Counted from the first letter of the stretch, positions 37,283-45,594 are shown. The stretch is 64,000 nucleotides of DNA from JAEYZM01 sp943372195 (GCA_943372195.1 CALRXS010000005.1:86495-150494), one strand, 5' to 3'. The notes: generated by a model from the letters alone, not told the origin. Numbers and translations: made by a program.

Positions 37283-37672
37283 TTAAGCAATACGCGGGGG
37301 TTGAAATATTTCGTCTAAGTATTGAGAAATATTATTGGGGTTGATATACGTTTTATGATTTGCAGAGTATTCAATAAAAGGGGTAGTGATACTAATTTCT
37401 TGTTTAAGATCTAAAGCATAACTAGTATTTGCGTAAGAGTGACAGTCATTGTGAGTTTTGAAGGGCAATTGCATGTCTTCAGTATAATCATCATCAATTA
37501 CGGTAGGTTGTACATAATGAATGTCTATGAATTCTATTAAAGACAAATTCTCATTAACATTTCTATGTTCAATATAATGTTCAATGAAGTAACCTATCTT
37601 CAGAAGCTGAGAAAGCTCTGTTGTTCCTATTAAGTACAAGGAAACGAATAAATAGGTTAATATTTTTTTCAC
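37283..37672 (-). CDS. Small exported protein at the head of the metal efflux operon
   Basis: 129 residues from the GTG at 37672, which yields the signal-like M-K-K-I-L-T-Y-L-F-V-S-L-Y-L-I-G. A GTG at 37705 would add 11 residues but overlaps the -33 element, so I prefer the shorter form. The body has H-Y-I-E-H, D-I-H-Y-V, D-D-D-Y-T-E-D-M-Q-L-P-F-K-T-H-N-D-C-H-S and ends F-Q-P-P-R-I-A. Short proteins of this form, with scattered His and an Asp-rich block, often precede CzcA-type genes in Bacteroidota. The many potential metal ligands suggest sensing or periplasmic metal handling, but no function is known. The pump gene begins 52 bases downstream. Confidence 0.7.
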   Translation of the reverse strand: MKKILTYLFVSLYLIGTTELSQLLKIGYFIEHYIEHRNVNENLSLIEFIDIHYVQPTVIDDDYTEDMQLPFKTHNDCHSYANTSYALDLKQEISITTPFIEYSANHKTYINPNNISQYLDEIFQPPRIA

Positions 37673-37675
37673 ACT

Positions 37676-37707
37676 CAAATTTAACCAATTAATATTTGAT
37701 TTCACAA
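37676..37707 (-). promoter_or_regulatory. Promoter of the metal efflux operon
   Basis: On the minus strand, a perfect TAnnTTTG box (37683-37676) has TTG at 37707-37705, a 21-base spacing. The box ends only 3 bases before the GTG start, implying a leaderless or near-leaderless mRNA. Confidence 0.6.
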
Positions 37708-37737
37708 AAAATCAATAATTAGTATCTTCGTGCACAA

Positions 37738-39147
37738 ATGAAGCATTTTCTAACACATCCAGTTTTTAAATACGTTGCAGAGGTCGCAGCAGAAACAAAG
37801 ACACCTGCATATGTAATAGGAGGGTTTGTTAGAGACAAACTGTTGAATAGGCCATCTAAAGACTTAGATTTTTTGATCATAGGTAATGGTATGCAGTTTG
37901 CTGAATTAGTTGCGCACAAGATTGGAAAGAGCGCAAAAGTCAATGTTTTCAAGAATTTTGGAACAGCTCAACTATTTTATCAAGATTGGGATATTGAGTT
38001 TGTAGGTGCTAGAAAAGAATCATATAGAACAGAATCAAGAAAGCCTATTGTTGAAGACGGAAGTTTACAAGATGACCAAAATCGTAGAGATTTTAGTATC
38101 AATGCGATGGCTATAAGTCTTAATAAAGTTGACTATGCACAATTGATTGACCCATTTAATGGTATAGATGATTTGAAGAAGAAAATTATTCGTACACCAT
38201 TAGATGCTGATATTACGTATTCAGATGATCCACTTCGTATGATGCGTGCCATAAGATTTGCCTCGCAATTGAACTTTCAAATTGAGTCAGAATCTTTCGA
38301 AGCAATTAAGAGAAATGCTCATCGTATTTCAATAGTTTCTAAAGAACGAGTAACGGATGAATTAAATAAAATTATACTTTCAGCAAAACCATCAATAGGA
38401 TTCAATCATTTGTTTGATACAGGCTTATTGCAATTGATTTTTCCGTTAATGGCTCAATTGTACGGTGTAGAGACGGTAAATGGCAAATCACACAAAGATA
38501 ATTTCTATCATACTTTACAAGTACTCGATAATATTTGTCAACATACAGATGATTTATGGTTAAGGTGGGCTGCTATTTTACACGATATTGCTAAGCCTGC
38601 TACAAAGAGGTTTGAGGATGGTACCGGCTGGACATTCCATGGTCATGAAGATCGTGGTGCACGAATGGTACCTAAAATATTTAGAGAATTACGATTACCT
38701 CAAAATGAAAAAATGAAGTTCGTGCAAAAGTTAGTACAACTTCATTTGCGACCAATAGTACTTGCTCAAAGTGTGGTAACAGATTCAGCAGTAAGACGTT
38801 TATTGTTTGAAGCTGGTGAAGATATAGATGCATTAATGACTTTATGTAATGCAGATATCACCACAAAGAATGAATATAAAATCAAAAAGTATAAGAACAA
38901 CTTCGAACTAGTTAAGCAGAAACTAATAGAGGTAGAAGAGAAAGATAAATTAAGAAATTGGCAGCCGCCTATTGACGGTAATGATATTATGGAATTCTTC
39001 GGAATAGGGGCAGGCAAAGAAGTCGGATTAATAAAAAATGCAATAAGAGAGGCTATTTTGGAAGGAGATATACCTAATGAGAGAGAAGCCGCTTTGCAAT
39101 TTATGTTTAGAAAAGCAGAAGAATTAGGATTAAATAGAAAAAAATAA
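37738..39147 (+). CDS. cca: CCA-adding tRNA nucleotidyltransferase with HD domain
   Basis: 469 residues. The N-terminal nucleotidyltransferase domain has G-G-F-V-R-D-K-L-L-N-R-P-S-K-D-L-D-F (DxD metal ligands near residues 41-43), then R-R-D-F-S-I-N-A-M-A and D-D-P-L-R-M-M-R-A-I-R-F. A C-terminal HD phosphohydrolase-like domain follows (F-Y-H-T-L-Q-V-L-D, then L-H-D-I-A-K-P). It adds or repairs the 3' CCA of tRNAs. None of the tRNA genes here encode CCA, so it is needed for all of them. Some family members act as poly(A) polymerases, which cannot be excluded. A -7-like TATCTTCG lies 7 bases before the ATG. Confidence 0.92.
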   Translation: MKHFLTHPVFKYVAEVAAETKTPAYVIGGFVRDKLLNRPSKDLDFLIIGNGMQFAELVAHKIGKSAKVNVFKNFGTAQLFYQDWDIEFVGARKESYRTESRKPIVEDGSLQDDQNRRDFSINAMAISLNKVDYAQLIDPFNGIDDLKKKIIRTPLDADITYSDDPLRMMRAIRFASQLNFQIESESFEAIKRNAHRISIVSKERVTDELNKIILSAKPSIGFNHLFDTGLLQLIFPLMAQLYGVETVNGKSHKDNFYHTLQVLDNICQHTDDLWLRWAAILHDIAKPATKRFEDGTGWTFHGHEDRGARMVPKIFRELRLPQNEKMKFVQKLVQLHLRPIVLAQSVVTDSAVRRLLFEAGEDIDALMTLCNADITTKNEYKIKKYKNNFELVKQKLIEVEEKDKLRNWQPPIDGNDIMEFFGIGAGKEVGLIKNAIREAILEGDIPNEREAALQFMFRKAEELGLNRKK

Positions 39148-39198
39148 GAGATAAATAAATCATTTTTTATTTATTTTGTATAAAGAATTAAACATCAC

Positions 39199-39780
39199 AT
39201 GGCAGTTTATAAATTCAGAGTTAGTTTCGAAGATTATGATGATATTCATCGTGATATAGAAATAAAGTCAAATCAAACATTTGCAGACTTTCACAAGGCG
39301 ATACATAAATCAATTGCATTTGATGGAAATGCTGCTTCCTCATTTTACATGAGTAACGATTACTGGCATAAGGGTGAAGAAATTACTTTACTTGAATCGT
39401 CTAAAAAAAATGATAAAGTTACTTTAATGGAGACATCCGTATTAAAGAATTTTATAATTGACCCCCATCAGAAAATATATTACATCTTCAATTTTGATAA
39501 ACCCTGGACTTTCCAAATCGAGTTGATTAAAATTACTATCAACGAAGAAGCAAAAGTTGAATACCCTATTTGTGTAAAATCAATAGGCGAAGCGCCTAAA
39601 CAATTTGGTAATGCTCCAATCATCGCGAGTGATAACGAAGATTTAGATTTCTTAAATGTTATGGAGTATGGAGTTGATGATGAAGAAGCAACTGATGAAA
39701 TGGGATTTGACGATGCAGAAGAATCAGAAGACGAAGAAATAAAAGACGAATTCAGTTCTGATTTTGAAGAAGAAATTTAA
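39199..39780 (+). CDS. Plasmid pRiA4b ORF-3-like family protein
   Basis: 193 residues. The N-terminal 150 residues match the PRiA4_ORF3 family (Y-K-F-R-V-S-F-E-D-Y-D-D-I-H-R-D-I-E-I, then F-A-D-F-H-K-A-I, then S-S-F-Y-M-S-N-D-Y-W), followed by a strongly acidic tail (about 150-193). The family is named after a plasmid gene but occurs on many chromosomes, and its biochemical function is unknown. The gene overlaps miaA by 17 bases, so it is translationally coupled to a tRNA-modification enzyme, and it follows cca by 51 bases. This neighbourhood hints at an RNA-related role (inference only). Confidence 0.8.
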   Translation: MAVYKFRVSFEDYDDIHRDIEIKSNQTFADFHKAIHKSIAFDGNAASSFYMSNDYWHKGEEITLLESSKKNDKVTLMETSVLKNFIIDPHQKIYYIFNFDKPWTFQIELIKITINEEAKVEYPICVKSIGEAPKQFGNAPIIASDNEDLDFLNVMEYGVDDEEATDEMGFDDAEESEDEEIKDEFSSDFEEEI

Positions 39781-40672
39781 ACACACTCTAATTGTCATTG
39801 TTGGTCCTACTGCTGTAGGTAAAACTTCAATGGCTATACAATTAGCTAAGTCGTTTAAAACAGAAATTATATCAGCTGACTCTCGTCAATTTTACAAAGA
39901 GTTAGAAATTGGAACAGCCAAGCCTTCATTACAAGAATTAAAGGAAGTACCACATCATTTAATTAATTCACATTCATTTACAGAACTTGTTGATGCTGGC
40001 ACATTTGAGAGATTAGCATTAGAAAAAGTCAAAGAAATTTTTAAAAACCACGAAGTGGTAATAGTGGTTGGTGGTTCTGGACTTTATATTCAATCATTGT
40101 GTGAAGGATTAGATCCGGTAGATATACGTGATGAAGAGTTAAGAGCTGAGTTGGCACTTAAGAGTTTAGCAGAACTTCAAGTTCAATTGCAATTATTAGA
40201 TCCAGAGTATTTTGCTGAAGTAGATATCCAAAATCCGCAACGATTGATGCGTGCTCTAGAAATAATTATTACTACGGGTAAAAAGTATTCTGAGCAGAGA
40301 ACCGGACAAAAGAAAGAGCGAGAATTTAATATCATTAAGATCGGACTAACAGATGATAGAGAAATTTTATATGATCGAATAAATAAGAGAGTTGATTCGA
40401 TGGTGCAAAATGGGTTAGAAGAAGAAGCAAGAAAGTTCGAATCACATAAGACTTATTATACTTTACAAACGGTTGGCTATTCAGAGTGGTACGATTATTT
40501 TGATGGCAAAATAAATAGAGAAGAAGCAATCGAATTGATTAAAAGAAATACAAGAAGATATGCTAAAAGGCAACTTACTTGGTTTAGAAGAGACCAAGAA
40601 ATAAAGTGGTTTAACGCAAACGAATTAGATTTAATTCATCAATACATTATAGAACAACTAAATGCTGAATAA
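39764..40672 (+). CDS. miaA: tRNA dimethylallyltransferase
   Basis: 302 residues from a TTG start that overlaps the preceding gene by 17 bases. The next in-frame ATG lies after the P-loop G-P-T-A-V-G-K-T-S, so TTG is required. Further motifs are S-A-D-S-R-Q-F-Y-K-E (prenyl acceptor region), then P-H-H-L-I-N, V-G-G-S-G-L-Y-I and R-N-T-R-R-Y-A-K-R-Q-L-T-W-F. The enzyme transfers a dimethylallyl group to A37 of tRNAs reading UNN codons. It overlaps the MFS gene by 11 bases. Confidence 0.96.
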   Translation: MKKKFKHTLIVIVGPTAVGKTSMAIQLAKSFKTEIISADSRQFYKELEIGTAKPSLQELKEVPHHLINSHSFTELVDAGTFERLALEKVKEIFKNHEVVIVVGGSGLYIQSLCEGLDPVDIRDEELRAELALKSLAELQVQLQLLDPEYFAEVDIQNPQRLMRALEIIITTGKKYSEQRTGQKKEREFNIIKIGLTDDREILYDRINKRVDSMVQNGLEEEARKFESHKTYYTLQTVGYSEWYDYFDGKINREEAIELIKRNTRRYAKRQLTWFRRDQEIKWFNANELDLIHQYIIEQLNAE

Positions 40673-41888
40673 AATTATAAGTCCGTATAAAAAAATAGAA
40701 AGAGCAGTCCTCTACATGATCGCTGCTGAATTTTTTATACAACTTGTAAATGCAGCGTTTATGATGGTTTTAAATATATACTTAGCAAAGAAAAACTATT
40801 CAGATCCAGAGATTGCAGATTTTATTTCATGGCGATTTTTAAGTGTGATGTTATTAGCATTTCCCTTAGGCTTATACGTTAAAGGTCGAAGAATCATTCC
40901 CTTCTTTCGTATTTCTGCAATCGGTGTGAGTTTGTTTTCAATTATGATATTAATATCGGTAGAATATAATTGGAATTTTTTGATTCATTTATTTTTGGCT
41001 TGTTGGGGTGTAAGTTTTGCATTCATGCAAGTCTTAGCAATGCCATTTATATTGAGAAATACTTCATCGAGTAATCAAAGTGCAGCAATATCATTAAGTT
41101 ATTCTACTTATAGCTTCGGAATGATAGCAGCAGGTTCATTGATTTATTTATTACATATGTCTAATGAATCATATTTCGATGAATATAAATCATTATTGGT
41201 ACTCGCTGTGCTTTCTATACTTAGTGTATTATTTGTTTTAAGAATGGGTCGAAGAGAAGAAGTACCTGTGTTTGAAGGTAACAGAAAAGACTTAGGTAAT
41301 TTCGATTGGAAAGTTATAGCAATGGCGATGACACCTTCTTTGATATTAGCAGTAGGTGCCGGATTAACAATACCATTTATTAATTTATTTTTCTATAAAG
41401 TGTATGGTATGACAGCCGAAACATTTTCAATTGTGAATGCATTTTCATCAGTTACAGTTGCATTTGCAGCATTGCTAGTACCACATATAAAAAACAAGTA
41501 CGGCTATAAAGTAGCAATCACTCGAACACAAAGTATTGCAGTGATTTCATTAGCACTGCTAGCCATCACAGAATTTTACAGTACAGAAGGTTGGGCTTAT
41601 TTTGCTGCTGTATTCTTCTTTTTATTACGCCAACCTTTAATGAACATGGCCGCACCAGCCACCTCTGAATTGGTGATGAATTACGTAGGTCCGAAGAATC
41701 AAGAAATTATATCAGCCTTAACCGCTTCAATTTGGTCAGGCTCATGGTTCTTGAGTGCTATAATATTTAGAGTATTTCGTAGTAACGGAATGATGTATGG
41801 TAATGTGTTTTTGATCACCGCCGCATTGTATGCAGTAGGGGTAATCTGGTATTACTATTTGATTAAAGCTTATCAGAAAAAAGTTTAA
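40662..41888 (+). CDS. MFS transporter of unknown substrate
   Basis: 408 residues with about 12 hydrophobic helices in two halves, the arrangement of the major facilitator superfamily. A central cytoplasmic loop lies near residues 195-215 (R-M-G-R-R-E-E-V). I see no motif that identifies a substrate. The start overlaps miaA by 11 bases, so it belongs to the cca-pRiA4-miaA series. Downstream is a perfect palindrome at 41928-41961, then a convergent gene. Confidence 0.82.
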   Translation: MLNKIISPYKKIERAVLYMIAAEFFIQLVNAAFMMVLNIYLAKKNYSDPEIADFISWRFLSVMLLAFPLGLYVKGRRIIPFFRISAIGVSLFSIMILISVEYNWNFLIHLFLACWGVSFAFMQVLAMPFILRNTSSSNQSAAISLSYSTYSFGMIAAGSLIYLLHMSNESYFDEYKSLLVLAVLSILSVLFVLRMGRREEVPVFEGNRKDLGNFDWKVIAMAMTPSLILAVGAGLTIPFINLFFYKVYGMTAETFSIVNAFSSVTVAFAALLVPHIKNKYGYKVAITRTQSIAVISLALLAITEFYSTEGWAYFAAVFFFLLRQPLMNMAAPATSELVMNYVGPKNQEIISALTASIWSGSWFLSAIIFRVFRSNGMMYGNVFLITAALYAVGVIWYYYLIKAYQKKV

Positions 41889-41927
41889 TTAATGCAGGTT
41901 TTTAAATAATCCTTATTTCTTGCAGTA

Positions 41928-41961
41928 TACTGGTGGCACGACTTAAGTCGTGCCACCAGTA
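41928..41961. repeat. Perfect 34-base palindrome between convergent genes
   Basis: Both halves (TACTGGTGGCACGACTT and its exact complement) pair without a loop. GC content is higher than the surroundings and no T-run follows, so it is not a typical terminator. It may be a REP-like or mobile hairpin unit, or a bidirectional RNA end. Confidence 0.85.
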
Positions 41962-41983
41962 ATTACTATTTATTAAACTTTTT

Positions 41984-42472
41984 TCACTTTTGTAGTATAA
42001 TAATCTTCCCGTTCGGTTCTAAAGAAATAATGGTTTTATCTTCTTCGATGTAGTTCAGGTCAAAGTACTTTACATCCTCTAAAGCTTCATCAGTTTTGAT
42101 TTTAACTAAAGCTATTTTATACTGATTAAGTATTCTATTTAAAGGTTGATTATTCTCAGCTCTGATACCAATTTTGCCATCAGCATTTCTCCAATTTGGC
42201 GCGATTAACATGGAGTTGGGTAATATTAAAAGCATAGGTTTTTCTGAGAACTCTACGAGGTCATATACCATCGGATTGATTTCAGAGATATACATCTCAA
42301 TTTTATTGATGTTATCAATCAGAATTTCTCTACTTGCGTCTTCGTATTTACCTGATTGAAATTTCTCTGCAAAAGATATTTCTTTTGAATCAATAAGTGT
42401 ATAATAAGCATCACCTGTGCTAATGCCTACAACTTTTTTTGATTTTAATTCATTAATAATTTCAGCGATCAT
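41984..42472 (-). CDS. Divergent YrdC/Sua5-like domain protein
   Basis: 162 residues. I read it as a shortened relative of the YrdC/Sua5 threonylcarbamoyl-adenylate synthase family. Supporting segments: K-K-V-V-G-I-S-T-G-D-A-Y-Y-T-L-I-D corresponds to the PTDTVYG region, I-L-I-D-N-I-N-K-I to the ILIDNID segment, and P-M-V-Y-D-L-V-E-F-S-E-K-P-M-L-L-I-L-P-N, then D-G-K-I-G-I-R, to the KPLTLILP and GTVGIR segments. The canonical Thr-Asp-Thr is lost (S-T-G-D) and the SAN motif is not visible, so it is probably not an active synthase. It overlaps the glycosyltransferase gene by 4 bases. Assignment is by eye and moderate. Confidence 0.5.
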   Translation of the reverse strand: MIAEIINELKSKKVVGISTGDAYYTLIDSKEISFAEKFQSGKYEDASREILIDNINKIEMYISEINPMVYDLVEFSEKPMLLILPNSMLIAPNWRNADGKIGIRAENNQPLNRILNQYKIALVKIKTDEALEDVKYFDLNYIEEDKTIISLEPNGKIIILQK

Positions 42473-43605
42473 TTATTGAGAATTTCTGTATAGTAACTCA
42501 TTAATTCATCTGCAATTTTTTTAGCATCAAATTTTTTTACAAACTCTAGATTGAATTCAATGATTTTATTTATTTCTTCGGATGATAACAATTCATTAAT
42601 AGCTACGCTCAGTTCATCAACTGAATCGGGGTCAATGTATTTTGTCATCAACCCACCCGCTTCCTCTAAGCAAGATCCTTTAGCCGCGATAATTGGTATT
42701 CTACTGTGTAATGCTTCAAGTATTGGTATGCCGAATCCTTCATATCTAGAGGGGTATATAAATATTCTTGACTGTTGATATATACTCGGAAGTTCATTGA
42801 ATTTCACATCGTGCAGAAAAATAACTCTGTCATTAAGTTGATTCGAATTAATGTATTCATATAATTCATTACAGTATTCAGTTTTTTTGCCAACTAATAC
42901 TAATGATGTATCAGGATTGATATTATTAAGTGTCTCTAAAATGAGTTTTGTATTTTTTCTTCGTTCGATGCTGCCAACACTTAATAAATAATTATCAGGT
43001 AAATTGTATTTTAATTTTATTTCTTGTTTAGTTTTTTCATCAGCTTGTTCTTTAAAAATAGTTGAGCAACCTTGATAAATAACTTTAATTTTTTCAACAT
43101 CAATATCATAGTATTTTACTATGTCTTTTTTAGTGCATTCTGAAATAGCGATAATACCATCAGCAGTTTCGCAAGCGTGCTTAAACTTATTATCATAAAT
43201 TTTTCGATCAGCAAGTTTATAATATTCGGGATATACTTTAAATATTAAATCGTGTATAGTAACAATACTTTTAACATTTGTATTATGAATATTTACAGGT
43301 ATTTCATGACTTAAGCCATGATATAAATTTATTTTATCGCGAACCAAATCAGCTGTAATGCCATATCTTCTCCATGTAGATGAAAATACTTCAAAGAAAA
43401 ATGATTGGGGTATTTTAATATGAACTTTTGCGTGATGAGGGAGGTCTAAGAATTTAATTTGATGTTCATCGGGTACTCTCGGGTTATATAAAAAATAATC
43501 ATTTTCAGGATGTAGTTCGGTCAACAATTTTAATGTTGATCTACTATAATTTCCTAAACCTGTGAAATTTGAGAATGCTCGTTTGGCATCGAAACCTATT
43601 CGCAT
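42469..43605 (-). CDS. Glycosyltransferase, GT4 family
   Basis: 378 residues with a GT-B fold layout. The N-terminus R-I-G-F-D-A-K-R-A-F-x-N-F-T-G-L-G-N-Y-S-R is typical of GT4 enzymes. The C-terminal nucleotide-sugar site is clear: S-V-G-S-I-E-R-R-K-N, then P-S-R-Y-E-G-F-G-I-P-I-L-E-A with the E-x7-E pair, then L-E-E-A-G-G. Donor and acceptor are unknown; a role in surface polysaccharide or lipid glycosylation is likely. It is the first gene of a two-gene unit with the YrdC-like gene (4-base overlap). Confidence 0.9.
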   Translation of the reverse strand: MRIGFDAKRAFSNFTGLGNYSRSTLKLLTELHPENDYFLYNPRVPDEHQIKFLDLPHHAKVHIKIPQSFFFEVFSSTWRRYGITADLVRDKINLYHGLSHEIPVNIHNTNVKSIVTIHDLIFKVYPEYYKLADRKIYDNKFKHACETADGIIAISECTKKDIVKYYDIDVEKIKVIYQGCSTIFKEQADEKTKQEIKLKYNLPDNYLLSVGSIERRKNTKLILETLNNINPDTSLVLVGKKTEYCNELYEYINSNQLNDRVIFLHDVKFNELPSIYQQSRIFIYPSRYEGFGIPILEALHSRIPIIAAKGSCLEEAGGLMTKYIDPDSVDELSVAINELLSSEEINKIIEFNLEFVKKFDAKKIADELMSYYTEILNK

Positions 43606-43620
43606 AAATTTAGTATTGGA

Positions 43621-43665
43621 GTAGCTAGTAGTTAGTAGCTAGTCTAGTTACTAGCTACTAGCTAC
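43621..43665. repeat. Heptamer-based 45-base near-perfect palindrome
   Basis: Two 22-base arms (43621-43642 and 43644-43665) match at 20 of 22 positions around one central base. Both arms consist of CTAG-type heptamers related to 15509-15533 and 52376-52398. It lies between dapD and the glycosyltransferase gene on the minus strand. Confidence 0.85.
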
Positions 43666-43677
43666 TTATGTACTCAT

Positions 43678-44496
43678 TTAAACAGCTACATTATATTCCC
43701 TCAAAGTATCATTCAATGATGTCTTGAGGTCAGTTGATTCTTTACGTTTGCCTATAATCAAAGCACATGGTACTTGATATTCACCAGCAGGATATTTTTT
43801 AGTGTAAGAGCCAGGTATAACTACTGAACGCGAAGGAACAACTCCTTTGTATTCTATTGGTTCATCACCTGTCACATCTATAATTTTTGTTGAACCTGTT
43901 AATACTACATTCGCACCTAATACTGCTTCTTTTTCAACGCGTACACCTTCTACAACGATACATCTCGATCCTATAAAACATCCGTCTTCAATAACAACAG
44001 GGGCAGCTTGTACAGGTTCTAGAACACCACCTATGCCAACACCGCCACTTAAGTGTACATGTTTACCAATTTGTGCACAAGAGCCAACTGTAGCCCAAGT
44101 ATCAACCATTGTACCTTCATCAACATAAGCACCAATGTTTACATAAGAAGGCATCATAATTACACCACTTGCTAAATATGCGCCATATCTTGCAACGCCA
44201 TGTGGAACAACCCTAACACCAGCTTTTTTATAATCTGTTTTTAATTTCATTTTGTCGTGAAAGACAAACGGACCTACCTTTGATTCTTCCATCTTAGAAA
44301 TCGGGAAGTATAAAATCACTGCCTTTTTGATCCAGTCATTCACATGCCAACTATTCAAAACGGGTTCAGCAACTCTTAACCTTCCTTTGTCTAATTCTTC
44401 AATGATGAATTCAATTGCCTGAATAACATCCGGATAGCTAAGCATATTTCTATCGTCCCATGCTTTTTCTATCAATTCTCTATATTTATTAATCAT
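43678..44496 (-). CDS. dapD: Tetrahydrodipicolinate N-succinyltransferase
   Basis: 272 residues. It transfers succinyl from succinyl-CoA to tetrahydrodipicolinate in lysine and meso-diaminopimelate synthesis. The N-terminal domain (W-H-V-N-D-W-I-K-K-A) is followed by a left-handed beta-helix of hexapeptide repeats (M-M-P-S-Y-V-N-I-G-A-Y-V-D, then G-G-V-G-I-G-G-V-L-E-P). The conserved C-terminal end G-V-V-P-S-R-S-V-V-I-P-G-S is present. Presence of DapD implies the succinylase variant of the pathway and a DAP-containing peptidoglycan. Confidence 0.97.
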   Translation of the reverse strand: MINKYRELIEKAWDDRNMLSYPDVIQAIEFIIEELDKGRLRVAEPVLNSWHVNDWIKKAVILYFPISKMEESKVGPFVFHDKMKLKTDYKKAGVRVVPHGVARYGAYLASGVIMMPSYVNIGAYVDEGTMVDTWATVGSCAQIGKHVHLSGGVGIGGVLEPVQAAPVVIEDGCFIGSRCIVVEGVRVEKEAVLGANVVLTGSTKIIDVTGDEPIEYKGVVPSRSVVIPGSYTKKYPAGEYQVPCALIIGKRKESTDLKTSLNDTLREYNVAV

Positions 44497-44501
44497 ATGC
44501 G

Positions 44502-44509
44502 TAATTTTG
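44502..44509 (+). promoter_or_regulatory. Possible -7 box for the S4-domain gene
   Basis: TAATTTTG matches TAnnTTTG and lies 54 bases before the ATG at 44564. No good TTG is found at the expected distance, so the assignment is tentative. Confidence 0.35.
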
Positions 44510-44563
44510 TTCGATATTACGAAACAATCCTTAAACTATAAACATTATTAGGTAAAATTTCCA

Positions 44564-44968
44564 ATGGGAGCATCAGATTCAGAGAAAATACGCATTGATA
44601 AATATTTATGGGCTATAAGGGTATATAAAACAAGGAGCATCGCAACAGATGCATGTAAGGCAGGTAAAGTCAAATTAGAACAAAATAGTATTAAGCCTTC
44701 ACAAAATGTGAAAATTGGAGATATCTACCATATTCAAAAATCACAAAGAAAAATTATTGTGAAAGTACTAGCACTTCTTGAAAAAAGATTAGACGCCAAA
44801 TCTGCTGCCCAATATTATGAAGATTTAAGTCCGATCGATGACACTCCTCGTCTTCATTCTGTTTTCACCGTGCCTGTTTTTCAAAGGGATAGAGGTACAG
44901 GTAGACCTACCAAGAAAGAACGAAGAGAAATTGATGATGTTCAAAGCAGTTGGGAAGATGAAGATTAA
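44564..44968 (+). CDS. S4-domain RNA-binding protein (Hsp15/HslR-like)
   Basis: 134 residues. An S4 domain occupies about 8-70 (R-I-D-K-Y-L-W-A-I-R-V-Y-K-T-R-S-I-A-T), followed by a basic and then acidic C-terminal tail. E. coli Hsp15 binds free 50S subunits carrying nascent chains after heat shock, rescuing stalled translation. The relationship is by domain and length only. The stop codon overlaps the stop of the convergent response regulator gene by 4 bases, leaving no room for a terminator between them. Confidence 0.85.
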   Translation: MGASDSEKIRIDKYLWAIRVYKTRSIATDACKAGKVKLEQNSIKPSQNVKIGDIYHIQKSQRKIIVKVLALLEKRLDAKSAAQYYEDLSPIDDTPRLHSVFTVPVFQRDRGTGRPTKKERREIDDVQSSWEDED

Positions 44969-45594
44969 ATAATACCATGAGCAAAGGCATATCTTAGCAA
45001 TCCGCTTATATTATTTACACCAACCTTATCCATAATATTTGCACGATGTTTTTCAACGGTTCTAGTTGAAATTTCAAGATCTACTGCAATTTCAGGTGAA
45101 GACTTTCCTTTAGAAATAAGATTAATTATCTCAACTTCTCTCTCTGTTAATTTTAATTCTGAAAATTCTGCTTCAAATTTTTCTTTAACTTTTTCTACAA
45201 TTTTTATATCAGCGCTAAAGTATTTCTCTCCATTTAACACTAGATGAATAGCTTTTAGTAATTCATCTTTTTTTGCTGATTTAAGTAAATATCCAACTGC
45301 ACCTGCTTTTATCATTTTATTTAAATGCAAAATATCATCGTGCATAGTAATGGCAATTATTCTTGTCTTCGGATGTAAACTCGTAATGATTTTCGTTGCT
45401 TCTTCACCATCCATCTGAGGCATGCTAACATCCATCAAAATTAAATCAACACGGCTTTCATTACAAATGGAAATAGCTTCTATACCGTTATTTGCATAAC
45501 CAATTATTTTAAGGTTTTCTTCAGAATCTAATGCAGACTTTATGCCATCAATCATTAATTGATGATCATCTGCTATTAATATATTCGTATGCAT
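44965..45594 (-). CDS. NarL/FixJ-type response regulator
   Basis: 209 residues. Receiver domain 1-120: acidic pair Asp9-Asp10, phospho-acceptor Asp55 in L-I-L-M-D-V-S-M-P, Thr and Lys (K-S-A-K-K) in the switch region. A LuxR-type helix-turn-helix spans about 143-205 (L-T-E-R-E-V-E-I-I-N-L-I-S-K-G, then R-T-V-E-K-H-R-A-N-I). It is divergent from, and shares a promoter region with, the small gene, 7-TM gene and histidine kinase at 45663-47355. That kinase is of the HisKA_3 class, which normally pairs with NarL-type regulators. It is therefore the likely output of that sensor and a candidate regulator of the motor-like genes downstream. Confidence 0.93.
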   Translation of the reverse strand: MHTNILIADDHQLMIDGIKSALDSEENLKIIGYANNGIEAISICNESRVDLILMDVSMPQMDGEEATKIITSLHPKTRIIAITMHDDILHLNKMIKAGAVGYLLKSAKKDELLKAIHLVLNGEKYFSADIKIVEKVKEKFEAEFSELKLTEREVEIINLISKGKSSPEIAVDLEISTRTVEKHRANIMDKVGVNNISGLLRYAFAHGII

